Assembly: GCA_002099365.1 (NCBI GenBank)
Contig: MSED01000005.1
Location: 1,674,001 to 1,738,000 of the forward strand
Direction of reading: 5' to 3'
Source: Phialophora verrucosa
Lineage: Eukaryota; Ascomycota; Eurotiomycetes; Chaetothyriales; Herpotrichiellaceae
DNA: 64,000 nucleotides
Both the position numbers and the translations under genes were made by a program. The first letter of the stretch is position 1. Each line of letters begins with the position of its first letter. Shown piece by piece: positions 1 through 11,442 of this stretch. The notes under the pieces are model-generated. The model ran no database searches. It saw nothing but the letters and a program-made list of their open reading frames with translations, and was not told the origin of the DNA.

Positions 1-1514
1 GCGCCGTGCAAGTGGAGATCGTGATCGGTCACCACGTCGTAGGGGATCCCCTGCCGTTCCAGCAGACCGATCATCATGGAGTCGGCGCTCAGTTCTCGCG
101 GCCGTTCGAACGCCCACATGACGTAGCCCGGGCGGAAGTTCAAGATGGGTCGCTTGGCCGAGGAGAAGACGACGCCCGAGTTGTCGTTGTGGACGTCGTA
201 GTTGGACAGCCCGAGGTCCTTGCGGCGCATCAGGCGGTCGTAGTCCTCGTCGCGCCGGATCGACGAGACGTCAAAGCCCGGCGACACCTCGATCGCGCTG
301 GACCGGTTGGTGTCCGAGAGCTTCTCGTTGGCGTAGGCCAGGTACGTGAACGTAGACAGCACGAATGCGACTTTCGCCCCGACCGCCGCCGTCGTGGCCG
401 CCGTCGGACGGACGATGAAGGTGATCATGTCGGACGTCTTGCCGTTCGTCGAGCTCACCTCGACGGCGTAGATGCCGGACCGCGCGGTCTCGGGGATCTT
501 GATGGTGAAGTCCGTGTCCCACTGCGCGTCGTCCAGGTCGTCCTCGTGGAAGTGGATCGCCCCGTACCCATATTTTGCTTTCGTCCAGTCGGCCTCGCTG
601 CCATCCCAGTCATGGCCCGTGACCGCCCTGGTCGGCGCGTTGACAAGCACGCCGTGCAGGTCATTCCCCGAGACGTCGAGGATCGTGTCCTCGGCCACGT
701 TGCGGGAGAAATCGTACTTTGCCAGCACCGTGACTGTCTTGGCGGGGCCGTCGCCCTCGATTTTGGAAAACGTCGGACTGTCGATCCGTCCGTTGAAGAA
801 ACAGGCGGCGGCTCGTCTGCCGCCATCTTCCGCATACATTGCGGCGAAAAGGAGCGGGTCGGGGGACTCGGACGTGGCCAACACGGCGGGACGTGCGAGC
901 TTGACCCGTGAGACCGACTCGGGAGCCGCCTTCTCCAGGATATACGCCACGGGCCGCAGTGTGAGGGCACAGTCGGACCCGTCGAGCGTGAGCGTCATCT
1001 CGACCCAGCGCTGCTTCTTGGGACTGAACCCCGTGTGGACGACTTCGACGGCGCCGCCCGTGCCGACCCACGCCTCCACGACGCCCGCCTCGTTGATCAC
1101 CACGGCGAAGCCACGTTTCGCGGCCCGATTCAGCGTCGACACAATAGCCTGGGGATGACCTTCTCCCGCCGGGGCGACAGGGAGATGAGCCTGGAAGAAG
1201 AGCGAGACGTGAATGCCGCCGCCAAAACTCAAACTCCGCTCAACCACGGCGTACGAACCCGGTCTCGCGCATTGGAACCGCCCCTTGGCTGTGCCGGTGG
1301 GGATCTGCGTGACCGGTTCTAGTTTTTTGACGGGCGAGTGTTCGATCTCGACGCCCTGGATCACGCGCACGGTGCGGTGCGAATATTCCGGCTCGGTGCA
1401 TGATATCTTGATGGCGACTTCGTCCCCCGGGGTGGCGATCCAGGGGTCTGCGTAGCCCGTGATTTCGGGGGGGTAGTCCTGGGGTGGTGTGGAGATTGTG
1501 TTGACTGTGGTCAT
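1..1514 (-). CDS. N,N-dimethylformamidase large (beta) subunit-like protein, C-terminus outside window
   Basis: An uninterrupted frame of 504 codons starts at the ATG at 1514 and is still open at base 1, so the C-terminus is missing. The N-terminal part (about residues 20-120) reads like a beta-sandwich with the opening YADPWIATPGDEVAI. A LamG-like stretch follows, and near residue 470 there is the segment NFRPGYVMWAFERPREL, followed by YDVVTDHDLH, both typical of the DMFase large subunit (DmfA2 C-terminal domain). Bacterial DMFases hydrolyse dimethylformamide to dimethylamine and formate using a mononuclear iron; fungal homologues are largely uncharacterised, so the substrate here is inference. 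No intron is seen over 1.5 kb, and the gene looks GC-rich. It is divergent from an MFS transporter and close to a Zn2Cys6 regulator, which suggests amide or xenobiotic catabolism. Confidence 0.8.
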   Translation of the reverse strand, partial: MTTVNTISTPPQDYPPEITGYADPWIATPGDEVAIKISCTEPEYSHRTVRVIQGVEIEHSPVKKLEPVTQIPTGTAKGRFQCARPGSYAVVERSLSFGGGIHVSLFFQAHLPVAPAGEGHPQAIVSTLNRAAKRGFAVVINEAGVVEAWVGTGGAVEVVHTGFSPKKQRWVEMTLTLDGSDCALTLRPVAYILEKAAPESVSRVKLARPAVLATSESPDPLLFAAMYAEDGGRRAAACFFNGRIDSPTFSKIEGDGPAKTVTVLAKYDFSRNVAEDTILDVSGNDLHGVLVNAPTRAVTGHDWDGSEADWTKAKYGYGAIHFHEDDLDDAQWDTDFTIKIPETARSGIYAVEVSSTNGKTSDMITFIVRPTAATTAAVGAKVAFVLSTFTYLAYANEKLSDTNRSSAIEVSPGFDVSSIRRDEDYDRLMRRKDLGLSNYDVHNDNSGVVFSSAKRPILNFRPGYVMWAFERPRELSADSMMIGLLERQGIPYDVVTDHDLHLHG

Positions 1515-3577
1515 TTTGACCCGCAAGGTCAGAATGGTAGATGGCGGCTACGAGATGGAAACAGTCGGTGGTAAGTAGGATAGATGTAATAGTAGATTAA
1601 ATAATCGATGTAATAGGTCGAGGTCAGTCGTATATATAGATAGAACAGGTAAGTAGTAGATGTAAGTAGAAGATGGTCAAGGCTAGAGGGCAAGGCGTAA
1701 ATGGTATATAGTAGACTGTGGGTATTCGATAAAGTGGTGGTGGTGGTGAAAGTCGTAGTTATGACCGAGATACTCTGTGCTTTAGATATATCGCCTACCC
1801 TGGTCATTAAGAACTGATAGGTGGAAGGTAGTATAAGTGAGTAGTCGGTACGGAGTAGTCAGGACTGAATACCACGAGACTTGCCTCAGCAGGCTATCTA
1901 TCTTCGTATCTGTCAGTCAATTGATCAAACGACGATATCCTCGCATCTCACATTCCTGACTCGGCCGTGCCACTTGCAACCTGTAAACTGGAACCCGCAA
2001 GTCGCAACGGACGCGAGTCTCAGTTTCATCCTCGGTATCAATCAGAATCTTAATCTCCAACTTGATATGTAATAGCCGTGCAGCGATAGGGTTGGACAGG
2101 ACAGGACAGGACAGGATGGGATAGGATAGTTAGTGTCGTCCGACAACAAATCTACGACGGAGCAATGGACACACGCACTGGAGTCGGGGGCCCTCGCATT
2201 CATTGGCTCGATGTTGACCCAAGAGCTACAATACAAGCCGTGAGCCGGGAGATGTGAGCGCTGATCAGCGACGTCTACGAATGTAATTCCGGTCTAATAT
2301 CAATCATCGTGTGCGGACTATTCCAGTGCGTCCAGTCCAGCCCAGGCCAGGCTTAACGCCACGAGATCCATTGCCCGATTCGCATTGATGCATGCAGCGT
2401 GAGAGTCTGTCTTTATTGCGTCGCCATGTGCGTGCGCTGTAATGCCAGGCCATGCCATGCAATGCGATGCGGCGGTGATATCCATCCGTCCAGCCCCCTC
2501 CAGCCCTGTGGACCCATTACGGGACCGTAGATAACGGAACGAAACGAATTAATCAACGGTAAATTAGTTCCAGTCCAGCCCAGCCAGTGTACTGCGCTGC
2601 CAAGGTCGATTGCCCGATCGGGCAGGCGAGATAAGTGAGTTCAAGAGATGCATTCCCTCCGAACGTGCACGTCTTATATTATCAACGATTACCCGAAGAG
2701 GGAAGTAAGTTCGGTCTCCTCCCGTGCCACCCCCTATCGATCTTCGAGGTGATTGGTTCGCGACCATTGTAACCAGGTACAAATGGCCGGAGTAGTCGAG
2801 CGCTATCTGGCCGCATTATGCCTTGGGCCAAGACCACGGCCAAGACTGAGACTATGTACGAGACTCCAGCTTAGATCGTCCATGTCTTCCGTCGCGGCTC
2901 CCGGTTCGCGTGGCCAATGTCGACATGTACGGGCCCTCCATAATACTCCAGCTCATTACGCCAATAACGAAGCCGACTCAAGCGGATAAGGATAAGGGAT
3001 AAGGATCCAGAGATCCATACTGACAGACCGCGTGAACTCGTACCAGCCCCGGGGGAGGTCCGCTTCGAGTAATGCCCAGACCGGCAGGGGGCATGGGGAC
3101 ATGTCGATCGGACCCAGCGCCGTGCATTTCGTCTCCTGTTTGCCCAAAGAGGCATGAGAGCCTCGATTACGGAGTCCTCGATTGCCACGCCCCGCAACCA
3201 ATACCAGTACTCCAGTTACTGCTGTACACAGTCGGTATCTTGGACATGTCTGTATGTTTTGTCTGGGGTAGGCACGTAACATACCCAGCCTTGTCTTATC
3301 GCCGCTTGATAACGCAGCGGCAGACTATCTATCAACATGTCTTCCTCAGTTCGCCACCGTTCCGTGCGATGGAGTTCCCGTTTCAGCAGTCCGCCGGGCC
3401 AGAGTACTTAAAGAAGCGTGGATCCCTCGCGGCGAGACACGACACGACAGCACGGGAAGAGCAAGGCCAGGGCGAAGTCGAACCACAACCTCGACCTCGA
3501 ACAGCTCCCAACTCCTGTTGAGTGATACAATCCCTCTCTAGCCACGTCGTTCAACCTACCTCTGCCCCTGTACAACC
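1515..3577. promoter_or_regulatory. Long divergent intergenic region between the DMFase-like and MFS genes
   Basis: This 2.06-kb gap separates two divergent starts and must hold both promoters. It contains low-complexity GTAGTA/GATAG-rich sequence at about 1560-1740, a GGACA pentanucleotide run at 2094-2120, and ATGC-rich runs near 2440-2470. GATA/TATC cores are frequent, but at roughly the chance level for this length. No convincing gene is seen; the small frames here lack protein-like composition. Confidence 0.5.
2094..2129. repeat. GGACA pentanucleotide tandem repeat
   Basis: Four and a half direct copies of the 5-bp unit GGACA are followed by degenerate GGGATAGGATAG. A similar GGATAG/GGACA run occurs at about 16141-16200. 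Confidence 0.8.
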
Positions 3578-5441
3578 ATGACCCGCCACGAACAGTCCCT
3601 TCGGGACCACGTCCCCGGGACGATCCACCTCGTAGAACTCGAGGCCAGCGAACACGACAGCAAGGGCCACATTGTGCTGCACCCCCAGCCGAGTGCCGAC
3701 CCAGAGGATCCGCTGAACTGGACCCGCAAGCGCAAGCTCTGGAACATCGGCATGGTATACGCTTACATCCTGGGCGTGGGCATCCCGACCACGGTGCAGT
3801 ATTCCATCTTGACCAACATCTCGGAGGAGACGGGCATTCCCTTGGCCGATCTGAACACCGGGACGGGGTTGATGTTTTTGTTCGCTGGGTGAGTTACATT
3901 CCCGTCCTGGCTGACTGGGGAGAAGAGTGCATTCATGAAGGACGAGGGGTGTGTTCGTGTGGATGTCTATGAGTGTGATGCTAACTACTGCTTCTACAAA
4001 TAGCTGGGGATGCTTGTTCTGGCAACCTGTGAGTTACCCCGGGCGACATGCCTTCATTCTCCTTCCATCAACAACTGATGAATATCTAGATCGCTCTCAC
4101 GTATGGCCGTCGCGGGGTCTACGTCATCTCATCCCTTCTTTGCATCGCTCCCATGGTGTGGACCGCCTACACGACCTCGACAGGCGCCTGGTACGCTCAT
4201 CGGATCCTGATCGGCTTCTTCGTCGCCCCCGTCGAGTCTCTCCCCGAGGTGTCGGTGCCGGACCTGTTCTTCGCCCACGAAAGAGGCAACTACATGGGTC
4301 TCTACTGCCTGTTTCTCTTCGGCTCCAACGCCCTGGCACCCTTACTGGCTGGCTTCATTGCCAACTCGCTCGGCTGGAGGGCAGCCATCTGGTTCGGAAC
4401 CATCGTGTGCGCAGTGGGCACGGTCGTTGTCTTCTTCGGCATGGAAGAAACCATCTACTTCCGCTCCGCGATCGAAGGCGTCAACGGCGCGGCTGAGACG
4501 ACGCAGATCGAAGCCGTTGGCGAAAAGAGCGAAACCAAAATCGCCGGAGAGCCGGTCACCAGCGAGTCGTCTTCACCTGCGGCAAGCGACATTGTCAGCT
4601 CCCCGCCCAGGACCTACTGGCAGAAACTTGCGCTCTTCCGGTTGCTCCCGCAGCGGCCATCGAACAAGCAGATGCTCATCATGATGATTCGCCCGCTGAT
4701 GATCTTCTTCTTCTTCCCCAATGTCGACTGGTCGGGCTTCTTGTATGGCGCCTCGCTCTGCTTGTATCAGGTCGGCAACGGTACGGTTGCATTCATCCTG
4801 GGAGGCGCGCCATACCACTTCTCGTCCAGTATGGTCGGCTTGTCCTATACAGCCGGTAAGTCCGATGGAGTTCCGACCCTGCTGCATCGACGCGTCTCTG
4901 ACGAACTACAGGCCTGATCGGTTCGTTGCTCGGCTGGCTCTACGCTGGCTGGATTGCAGACAAGGTGACTCTCTACCTCGCCAGACGGAACAACGGTGTT
5001 CGTGAACCCGAGCAGAGGCTGTGGATTCTGGTGCCATCCGGCATTATCGCAGCGGCAGGGCTCATCCTCTGGGGTGTCGGCGCTGCTCACCGTGTCCACT
5101 GGATGGGACTCATGTTCGGCTTGGGCATGTTCCAGTTCGGCATCGTGGTAGGCGCGACGACAGCTCTGGCGTACAACGTCGATTGCTTCAAGGAGATTGC
5201 GGGAGAGACTCTCATCCTGGTCATCGTCATCCGCAACACCATGGGCTACGGCATGGCGTATGGCATCACTCCCTGGATCAACGCCAGCGGTGTTCAAAAC
5301 ACCTTTATCGGAACCGCCTTCCTGTTCATCGGCTGCACCTGCAGCTTCTTGATCATGACCGTCTGGGGCAAGAAGTTCCGGAAGATGTGTGCGAAGAAGT
5401 ATTGGCACTTCGTGGACACGCTGATTGTCGCCTCACACTGA
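3578..5441 (+). CDS. MFS transporter (DHA1-like family)
   Basis: Four exons are inferred: 3578-3888, 4004-4028, 4090-4855 and 4912-5441. They join to 543 residues. The 25-bp second exon restores the run GWGCLFWQP, continuing as IALTYGRRGVYV, a conserved loop of fungal MFS drug/small-molecule antiporters. The N-terminal motif DPLNWTRKRKLW is characteristic of the same family, and a hydrophilic loop (around ETTQIEAVGEKSETK) separates the two six-helix halves. The protein should sit in the plasma or vacuolar membrane and move a small molecule by proton coupling. The substrate cannot be read from sequence. It lies between a DMFase-like gene and a Zn2Cys6 factor, so uptake of an amide substrate or export of a product is plausible. 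Confidence 0.88.
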
Positions 5442-5685
5442 GAGGTAGAACGCATGGATGGCGGGGGATAATGCAATGCTTGTAGACTTCGTTGCGATGT
5501 GGATGGTTAGAATATTTAGAGAAAGACCGTGGGTTGAGGAACTCGAAGTTTCGTATAAGCGAGGTCCCCCTCGGGTATTCCTGGTTCGTGACTGCGCTTT
5601 GAGCGTGAAGGCAGTTAATTGCCGGATGCCGAGTCGAGCATCAATCTCGGCATAGCCATTCATACGCTTTTCTGGTGCGTTGGTA

Positions 5686-8069
5686 TTATGACATCCAGGT
5701 GGTGTTTAATAGCGTGGAGAGGTCCTGTGTAAAGTCAAAGTCAAAGCCCGCAGAGGATGGCATTTGAAAGCCCCAGGGGGTCGTCTCTCCGGACTGCAAC
5801 GCGAAGAATTCACCGTCAAACCCACTTGCATGAGCCACAGCTGTTGTATCTGAATGGTCCATGGAGGGCACAGCTCGTACAGGTGCGTCAGCATATTCAG
5901 GTGGCTCGGTTGGAGCCTGTGCAGGGATTGCAATTGGTTCCCTTGATGACTCGGAGAAGAGGGATGCAGACAGATTAAGACGTGAAGCCATCATCTGCAC
6001 GCGATCCCAGAGATACTCCGCTTGAGTTGAACACTCAGCCAGGGCACGGAGACGGTTCAAGGCAAGCTTGGCGCCCTTGTGCGCCATTTGAGCAGTCTCT
6101 GGTGGGATTGAGAGCGCCTCTCCATTGGCTGAAGGTGATTCCACGCCTGATGTTTTGTGGGTGGTTGCGAAGAGCAAAATATCCAAGGCTGACACCAAGA
6201 AGTGGTTCAGCTGTGCTTCGTGGAACCGGTACTCCTTCTTATTGGGGTCCAACTGTGTCAGAACTTGGATCGTATCGGCTGCGATGTCCACTATCGTCCA
6301 GATATCCAACGGTGCGGCTTGTCTGAGACCAGAGCACAAGAAAGCCCGGGAAACAAGGGTCCTCAGGTGATTTGCTCGCACGTACAGGATCGTGCGCACC
6401 ATTTGAATCCCGGGGCTCGAGTTGGCGTCTGTAAAGCTTTCAGAAGCGCGCATGGCCCAAAGCGATACTCGATATCGAAAGTAGTCGTAGTCGTCCTGCC
6501 AGGTGGTTGATTGTTCCGGGCTGAGCACCTTGTCGCTCAGCAATGCATCGCAGGAATGTCGCCCAATGCTTGCGTAGTCGATCATAAGCGTCAAAAACGG
6601 GGCGTCCACCTGCGAAAAGGAATTAGCGATGAGCTGACAGGGGCCCTGGCCTGAAACCAGCTCTGCACGAAGGAGACAAACTCACGGGTTGAGGAAACGT
6701 TGATTCCAGACGGAGGTTCGGCATCGCGTTGGAAAAGCCCAAAGCATAACTGAGATGTTGTTCAAGGACAAAAATCGACCAAATTGTGTTAATAGCCTGC
6801 ACCCGGTTCTTGAGATCCGGGAACGAACGATCAAGGACGGCTTTTCGATTCAAGCCCAATTCGAGGATGATTCGGCTCACATTGCCTTGGAACCTCCAAG
6901 CAAGTCGCCAGCTCCCGCAGTGGAAGTGGAACAAAATCTGCAGTGTCGACCGTCAGCCATTCCATGTTAGATCCTTAGCATCCGGGATTTGACCATACCA
7001 CCAATGTCATCAAAATCAGGTCCTTCATGTCAACAGCGGCATTCCAGACCATCGCCTCCACCTGTGGACTCAGAGACTCGAACAGTGTCGCAGCAAGTTT
7101 TCGGTGGGTTTCTCCTTCTGCTAGAAGACCCAGGGCGACGACCATTTTGAGTATGGATAAATCGTCCTTGCCGATGTCACGCACTTCGGGCAGCGGTCTT
7201 CCTTGCGCGGAACCCTCGCCAGAGGCTGAGCCCGCGAAATCCTTGGCCTTGCGCATGATATCTGCCATGTCCAAGATAGGGTACATTGGAAATTCCATAT
7301 CAGCGAAAGCCTGTACCGCTTGTAGAATCAGGTCGCGCCCCAGCTCGTTGAGGCAATTGGCGACCTTCGCATGAGAAGAGCCACGTCGCGCCTCTGTGCT
7401 GCTGTCCGGTGCTGCATCTGCGAGTTCCCCAAGCTCATTTGGACTTATGTCGCTCGACTCGCCATTGACCACCTCGCCATAGATGATCGACAAGGCATTT
7501 CGCGTCCTCGCCGACGCCTCGGCAACGGGAAGCACCTGTTCCGGTGAGGATGCGGGACCAAGCCTTTGAATACCCACCTTCACCACGTTGACGCAGTAGA
7601 AGGCGCTGGTGGAGGTCTGAAAGAGTGGCAAAGGCTGCTTCCGAGGGGGTAGAACAGCGACAGCCGTGCTTGCATCGCCTTTTCCGGCCACATCGTGTGC
7701 TGCCTCAATGGTTGCTGTCTTCTTGAGGAGCAGGTCCAGCTTTTCGTTTTGTTCTCGTAGCAGTGCCGCGATCTCTGCTGCTTGGAAGGTGTTCTGATCG
7801 TCCCTGTCAAACTCAGTGGTGGCTCCATAGCGTCAGATGCAATCTCACTGTGACTGTGGAACGTGAACCTGGAAGTTGGGCGGCGCCTGCACACTATAAT
7901 GACACTCGCCTTCTCGCGCAGCACAGTAGGCGCATGGGAGGCGTCCATCGCATCGAACCTTAGCTTTCTGGCACCGCTGGCAGGCATGGGGCGTATATCG
8001 ACTCCTCTTCCGACCGCGCTGAGACGAGAGATGCTGCATATCGGCGTCTGTGCCGGTTCCAGAAGCCAT
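5686..8069 (-). CDS. Zn(II)2Cys6 fungal transcription factor
   Basis: Exons read on the minus strand are 8069-7849, 7803-6999, 6937-6686 and 6609-5686, giving 733 residues. The binuclear zinc cluster lies at the N-terminus with Cys at 30, 33, 40, 46, 49 and 56 (C-x2-C-x6-C-x5-C-x2-C-x6-C). It is preceded by basic GRKRSRY. A short leucine-rich coiled coil (ALLREQNEKLDLLLKK) follows, as usual for dimerisation. The middle region has the fungal-specific transcription factor signature (HCGSWRLAWRFQGN, then SIFVLEQHLSYALGF). The gene is convergent with the MFS transporter, with 244 bp between the stops, so it may be the local regulator of the transporter and the DMFase-like gene. Intron 1 is only 45 bp, but it restores the frame cleanly. 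Confidence 0.85.
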
Positions 8070-8752
8070 TTCTCAGCCCCTAAGACCAATCGAGCTGTAG
8101 ATGTAGTTCACGAGATGTTACTGTAAGGAAGAGGAAGCAGTGAAGCAACCTAGCCGGTAATATAATCCCCGTGAGCAGCGCTCATCGAGGCTGACGGCCC
8201 TTATTTCGCAGTCTGACTAAGTTGATGGCACGGAGGACGGAAACCCCCCGAGAGGCGAACGCTTGTTTCTTAATGCCGCCAGGCGTGATCGTCAGCGCGT
8301 CTGTTGGAAAAAGGGGCACGGCGAACCCTGTGAAGAAGACGAGAAATCTCATCTACCCAGGTGTGCGAGCGCCGAGCGCGGAGCCTAGTGTAGTCCAAAG
8401 GCAGGCACAGACATTGGAGGCAGACTCATGGCCCGTCGAGATGGTATTTGGTGTTGTGAATTGTGAATTGTGTATGTGCATTGAATAGGATATTGAATAG
8501 CGTAAGGCTGACTCCACCGCGGGGACCCCGCCAAACGCTGGGCCGTCAGCAGAAGGAATTGAGCTGTGTAACACAGGCCGTGTAACCAGGCCAGCTTAGA
8601 TCTTGCTTCTGCCTGCCATGCAACGGTAAAGTCAGCCAGAGCTCACCAAGACTCGACGACAGAAATCCTCCTTAACCTCCACCTAGAGAGTACCCCCCTG
8701 TCACCTGTCACCCGTCCTTTAAACCAAGCGCGTCCGACAGCTATCGCTCAGG
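8070..8752. promoter_or_regulatory. Divergent intergenic region between the Zn2Cys6 factor and twinfilin
   Basis: This 683-bp gap separates two divergent starts and should contain both promoters. CT-rich sequence lies just upstream of the twinfilin start (about 8660-8750). I see no gene here. Confidence 0.5.
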
Positions 8753-9907
8753 ATGCAGTCTGGCATAACAGCCTCCTCCGAATTACAATCCGCCTTTCAG
8801 ACCTTCACCTCCGACGCCAACCTCTTTGCCCTCCCTATCACGATAGCCTCGGAGTCTCTGCAACCTCTGCCCTCGACGCCGTTCCCTTCCCCCCACTCCG
8901 GCCTGTTTAACAGCATCCACACTCTCTCCTCCCTTTTGACACCCACAGACCCTTTGTTCCTCCTCCTCCGCCGCGCGCCCTCGTCCAATGAACTCATTGC
9001 AATCACATACATCCCCTCGCGGGCGCCGGTGCGTCAGAAGACGCTCTTCGCAAGCACGAGGAACACGCTGATGAGAGAACTGGGAAGTGAGAAATTCTCT
9101 GAAACGATTTTTCTCACGGAGCGGGAAGAGATCCTCGACCCAGCGCAGTGGGATGAACGGGCCAAGGGGAGTGCCACTGCGAGTGGCGGGGTTCCGACCG
9201 CGGGTGCCGCACGAGCAGCTGTGGATGAGGGCTTGCTGAGTGTCGAGGAGAGGGAGCTCCAAGCCGTGAAACGGGCGGAAGAGGAGGAACGCCACGGCAC
9301 TCGCGGTAGGGATCTGATGGGTGCAGGCGGCTCGGGGGCCGATTTCCTGACCGGAAACAGTGGAGAAGGGAAGGGCAAGAATGCCATGAAGATCAGCGGC
9401 GACGCAAAATCCACTCTATCCGCCTTCAAGGACGTCTCGGCAAGCGAAGGCAAGATTGCTATCTTCTCAATCGATATCCCGACCGAAGAAATCCGGCTCG
9501 TCTCCACGAACTCAGGCATTCAGCCGGCCAACGTGGCAAGCAGTATCCCCGCCGACAAGCCAAGCTACACACTCTACAACGCCCCCGGCGTGCCCGGAAG
9601 TATATTCATCTACGTCTGCCCGGGGTCGTCAAAGATCAAGGAGAGAATGATCCACGCCAGTTCGAGGCTGGGCATGACGAAGCTTGCGAGCTGGGAAGGC
9701 GTGGAGATTGTGAAGAGGCTGGAGGCCGGGGATCCAGAGGAGTTGAGTGGCGGAAGGCTAGAGGAGGAGGTGAAGGCTCTAACTGCCGCGGCAGGTGTTA
9801 CGGGTGGTCTTGCTGGGGATGGCGGCGAAGAGGGATCGGCGCCCGGGTCGGGGACGGCGACGCCCAAGGCTGGCTTTGCGAGGCCGAAGCGGCCCGGGAA
9901 GAGGTAA
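8753..9907 (+). CDS. twf1: Twinfilin, actin-monomer-binding protein
   Basis: One exon encodes 384 residues. Two ADF/cofilin-homology domains are visible. The first opens with SGITASSELQSAFQTF and continues through LLRRAPSSNELIAITYIPS. The second starts near AKSTLSAFKDV, includes GKIAIFSIDIPTEEIRL and SYTLYNAPG, and ends with RMIHASSRLGM. The linker contains a low-complexity Gly/Ala insert. The basic tail ends ARPKRPGKR, as in other twinfilins, where it contributes to capping-protein and lipid contacts. Twinfilin sequesters ADP-actin monomers and affects filament turnover at cortical patches. The start was chosen because the ADF domain begins immediately after it. Confidence 0.9.
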   Translation: MQSGITASSELQSAFQTFTSDANLFALPITIASESLQPLPSTPFPSPHSGLFNSIHTLSSLLTPTDPLFLLLRRAPSSNELIAITYIPSRAPVRQKTLFASTRNTLMRELGSEKFSETIFLTEREEILDPAQWDERAKGSATASGGVPTAGAARAAVDEGLLSVEERELQAVKRAEEEERHGTRGRDLMGAGGSGADFLTGNSGEGKGKNAMKISGDAKSTLSAFKDVSASEGKIAIFSIDIPTEEIRLVSTNSGIQPANVASSIPADKPSYTLYNAPGVPGSIFIYVCPGSSKIKERMIHASSRLGMTKLASWEGVEIVKRLEAGDPEELSGGRLEEEVKALTAAAGVTGGLAGDGGEEGSAPGSGTATPKAGFARPKRPGKR

Positions 9908-10687
9908 GCAGACACGAAGCGGTACATGGAATGATGCTTTAGGAGATGCGCAGAGTAGGAAGCCTTTAGAGACTTCTGCTGTAACGAGCAATACCTTTCC
10001 TGTTTGAAGCATGATGTGGCAATGGTGTAGACACGACAGGAACATAGAGGGCACAAATGCCAATCCAAGTGGTTCAACAAGGTAGTACACTCATTTAGGT
10101 ACTACCAGAGCAATGCTCGAGGGATCATATTCCTGTAAAAGAGTTCGCCTGCTTCCCTTTCCCTGATCGCTTCTAAGCCTCTGGGCCTCGTTCAGACCGG
10201 GGCTTGTCTGTCATCGGTGGAACATCACCCCACCATCTCAAGAGCGACAAGTGCTTGATGTTGACAGTCCTTCTGCTATCCAAGTACCTCGTACTCAACT
10301 GGGTCGTTTCCAGCTCGTTTGTGAGGCTCGAGGAGGGAATCCCTACGACTCGACCACCCACACCATGAAGAGGTGGATTACCGGTGAGCGTTCACATTCC
10401 ACATGCCTCCAGAGCTGCGCTTTGGCCGCAGGATCGCGGCACGGGAAATCTCAGAGTCGCGGGCTTATCGATTTCTGTAAGCGACTCTCGTCTTTCTTTC
10501 TGGAGACGCGAGATGCTGTTAAATCATTCGGCCGTGGATTTGAAGTCCCTTGCATTGATAACACGCTGCGTCCCGCTTGCTGAGGCGAACAAAAAGCGAG
10601 AAGTTCAGCGTGCAACAGTAGACAGACAACCTTTAGTGCTCTGTATCAGCCTCCACAAATTGCACTCAGGCTCTTTCTGCTTTCCCA
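9908..10687. other. Convergent intergenic region, nothing recognised
   Basis: This stretch lies between the stops of twinfilin and the PHF5A homologue. It presumably holds two 3' UTRs. The short frames present have no protein-like character. Confidence 0.6.
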
Positions 10688-11020
10688 CTAATACTGTTGA
10701 TTCCTAAAATTCTTCTTCTGGTAGAACAAGTCCGTCCTGGAACTGCCCAAGTTGATAATCTTCGGACACCCGTCCCTATCCTTCTCGAGCCTCGTACATT
10801 CGAAGCAGTAGAACGCATCTGAGATGCCTTCGCCGCCGCAGACGATGCATTTATTCTGGTAGTTGCCGAAGGAGCATTCATCGCAGATGCGGACGAGCGT
10901 CGTGGGTCGTACGTAGGAGTCGCAGACGGGGCATTTGCCGTCGCATTTGTCGCAGAGCCGGCCCAGCGAGATGCCGGGTGCTTTGCGACACATGACCAGG
11001 TCGGGATGGTGGCGGGACAT
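10688..11020 (-). CDS. ini1: PHF5A/Rds3/Ini1, SF3b subunit of U2 snRNP
   Basis: This single exon encodes 110 residues, the exact size of the PHF5-like family. The protein is built on CxxC pairs (CDKCDGKCPVC, CDECSFGNYQNKCIVCGG, CFECTRLEKDRDGCPKI), which form a knotted zinc-binding fold. It ends with the usual LGSSRTDLFY(Q/E)KK tail. PHF5A is the smallest component of the SF3b complex and helps recognise the intron branch site. The family is highly conserved, so the assignment is secure. The gene is divergent from a pinin-like gene, 422 bp between the start codons, giving a head-to-head pair of pre-mRNA-processing genes. Confidence 0.97.
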   Translation of the reverse strand: MSRHHPDLVMCRKAPGISLGRLCDKCDGKCPVCDSYVRPTTLVRICDECSFGNYQNKCIVCGGEGISDAFYCFECTRLEKDRDGCPKIINLGSSRTDLFYQKKNFRNQQY

Positions 11021-11442
11021 GGCGAAAGCTGCGAGGAAATGGTTATGTATGTAGACAGGGGAGGTATCAGAGTAAATTCGCTGGCGGTTGCGGTCTGGCG
11101 GAGTGTCGGGATGCGGAAGCGATGTCGAGAAGAAAAGAGGAGCAAGTGTGGAAATAAGGAATCGTGGTCAGGTCAGTGTGAGGCCACAGAAGAGGATCGA
11201 AGTGGCCAGCCTTGCGCGCGAATTTCTAAGCCTTGCTTCCCAGCGGGGCGCAGTGTCCAGGCCAATCATTTTCTAGCTCCCCGCAAAAGCCAAGATCGGC
11301 ACGTGCAAAAGATCGGCAGACTCTCTGCTGCTTCTCTGATTCGATGTTTGCTTGATTGAGGTTGCGGCTAAGCCTGTTCTCATCTCGAGCATCATCTACC
11401 AGTGCTCACGCTCTCGAGGCATCTTTGCTGGGAGGAGTTCCA
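11021..11442. promoter_or_regulatory. Bidirectional promoter region between ini1 and the pinin-like gene
   Basis: This 422-bp region separates two divergent start codons. No TATA box stands out. If the upstream in-frame ATG at 11356 were used for the pinin-like gene, the region would shrink to 335 bp. Confidence 0.6.

Noticed and set aside
472..1158. Plus-strand frames over the DMFase-like gene
   Set aside because: Antisense shadows; the minus frame is open for 504 codons with family motifs.
1515..3577. GATA cluster as evidence of AreA nitrogen control
   Set aside because: The number of GATA/TATC cores is close to chance for 2 kb, so it does not support a claim.
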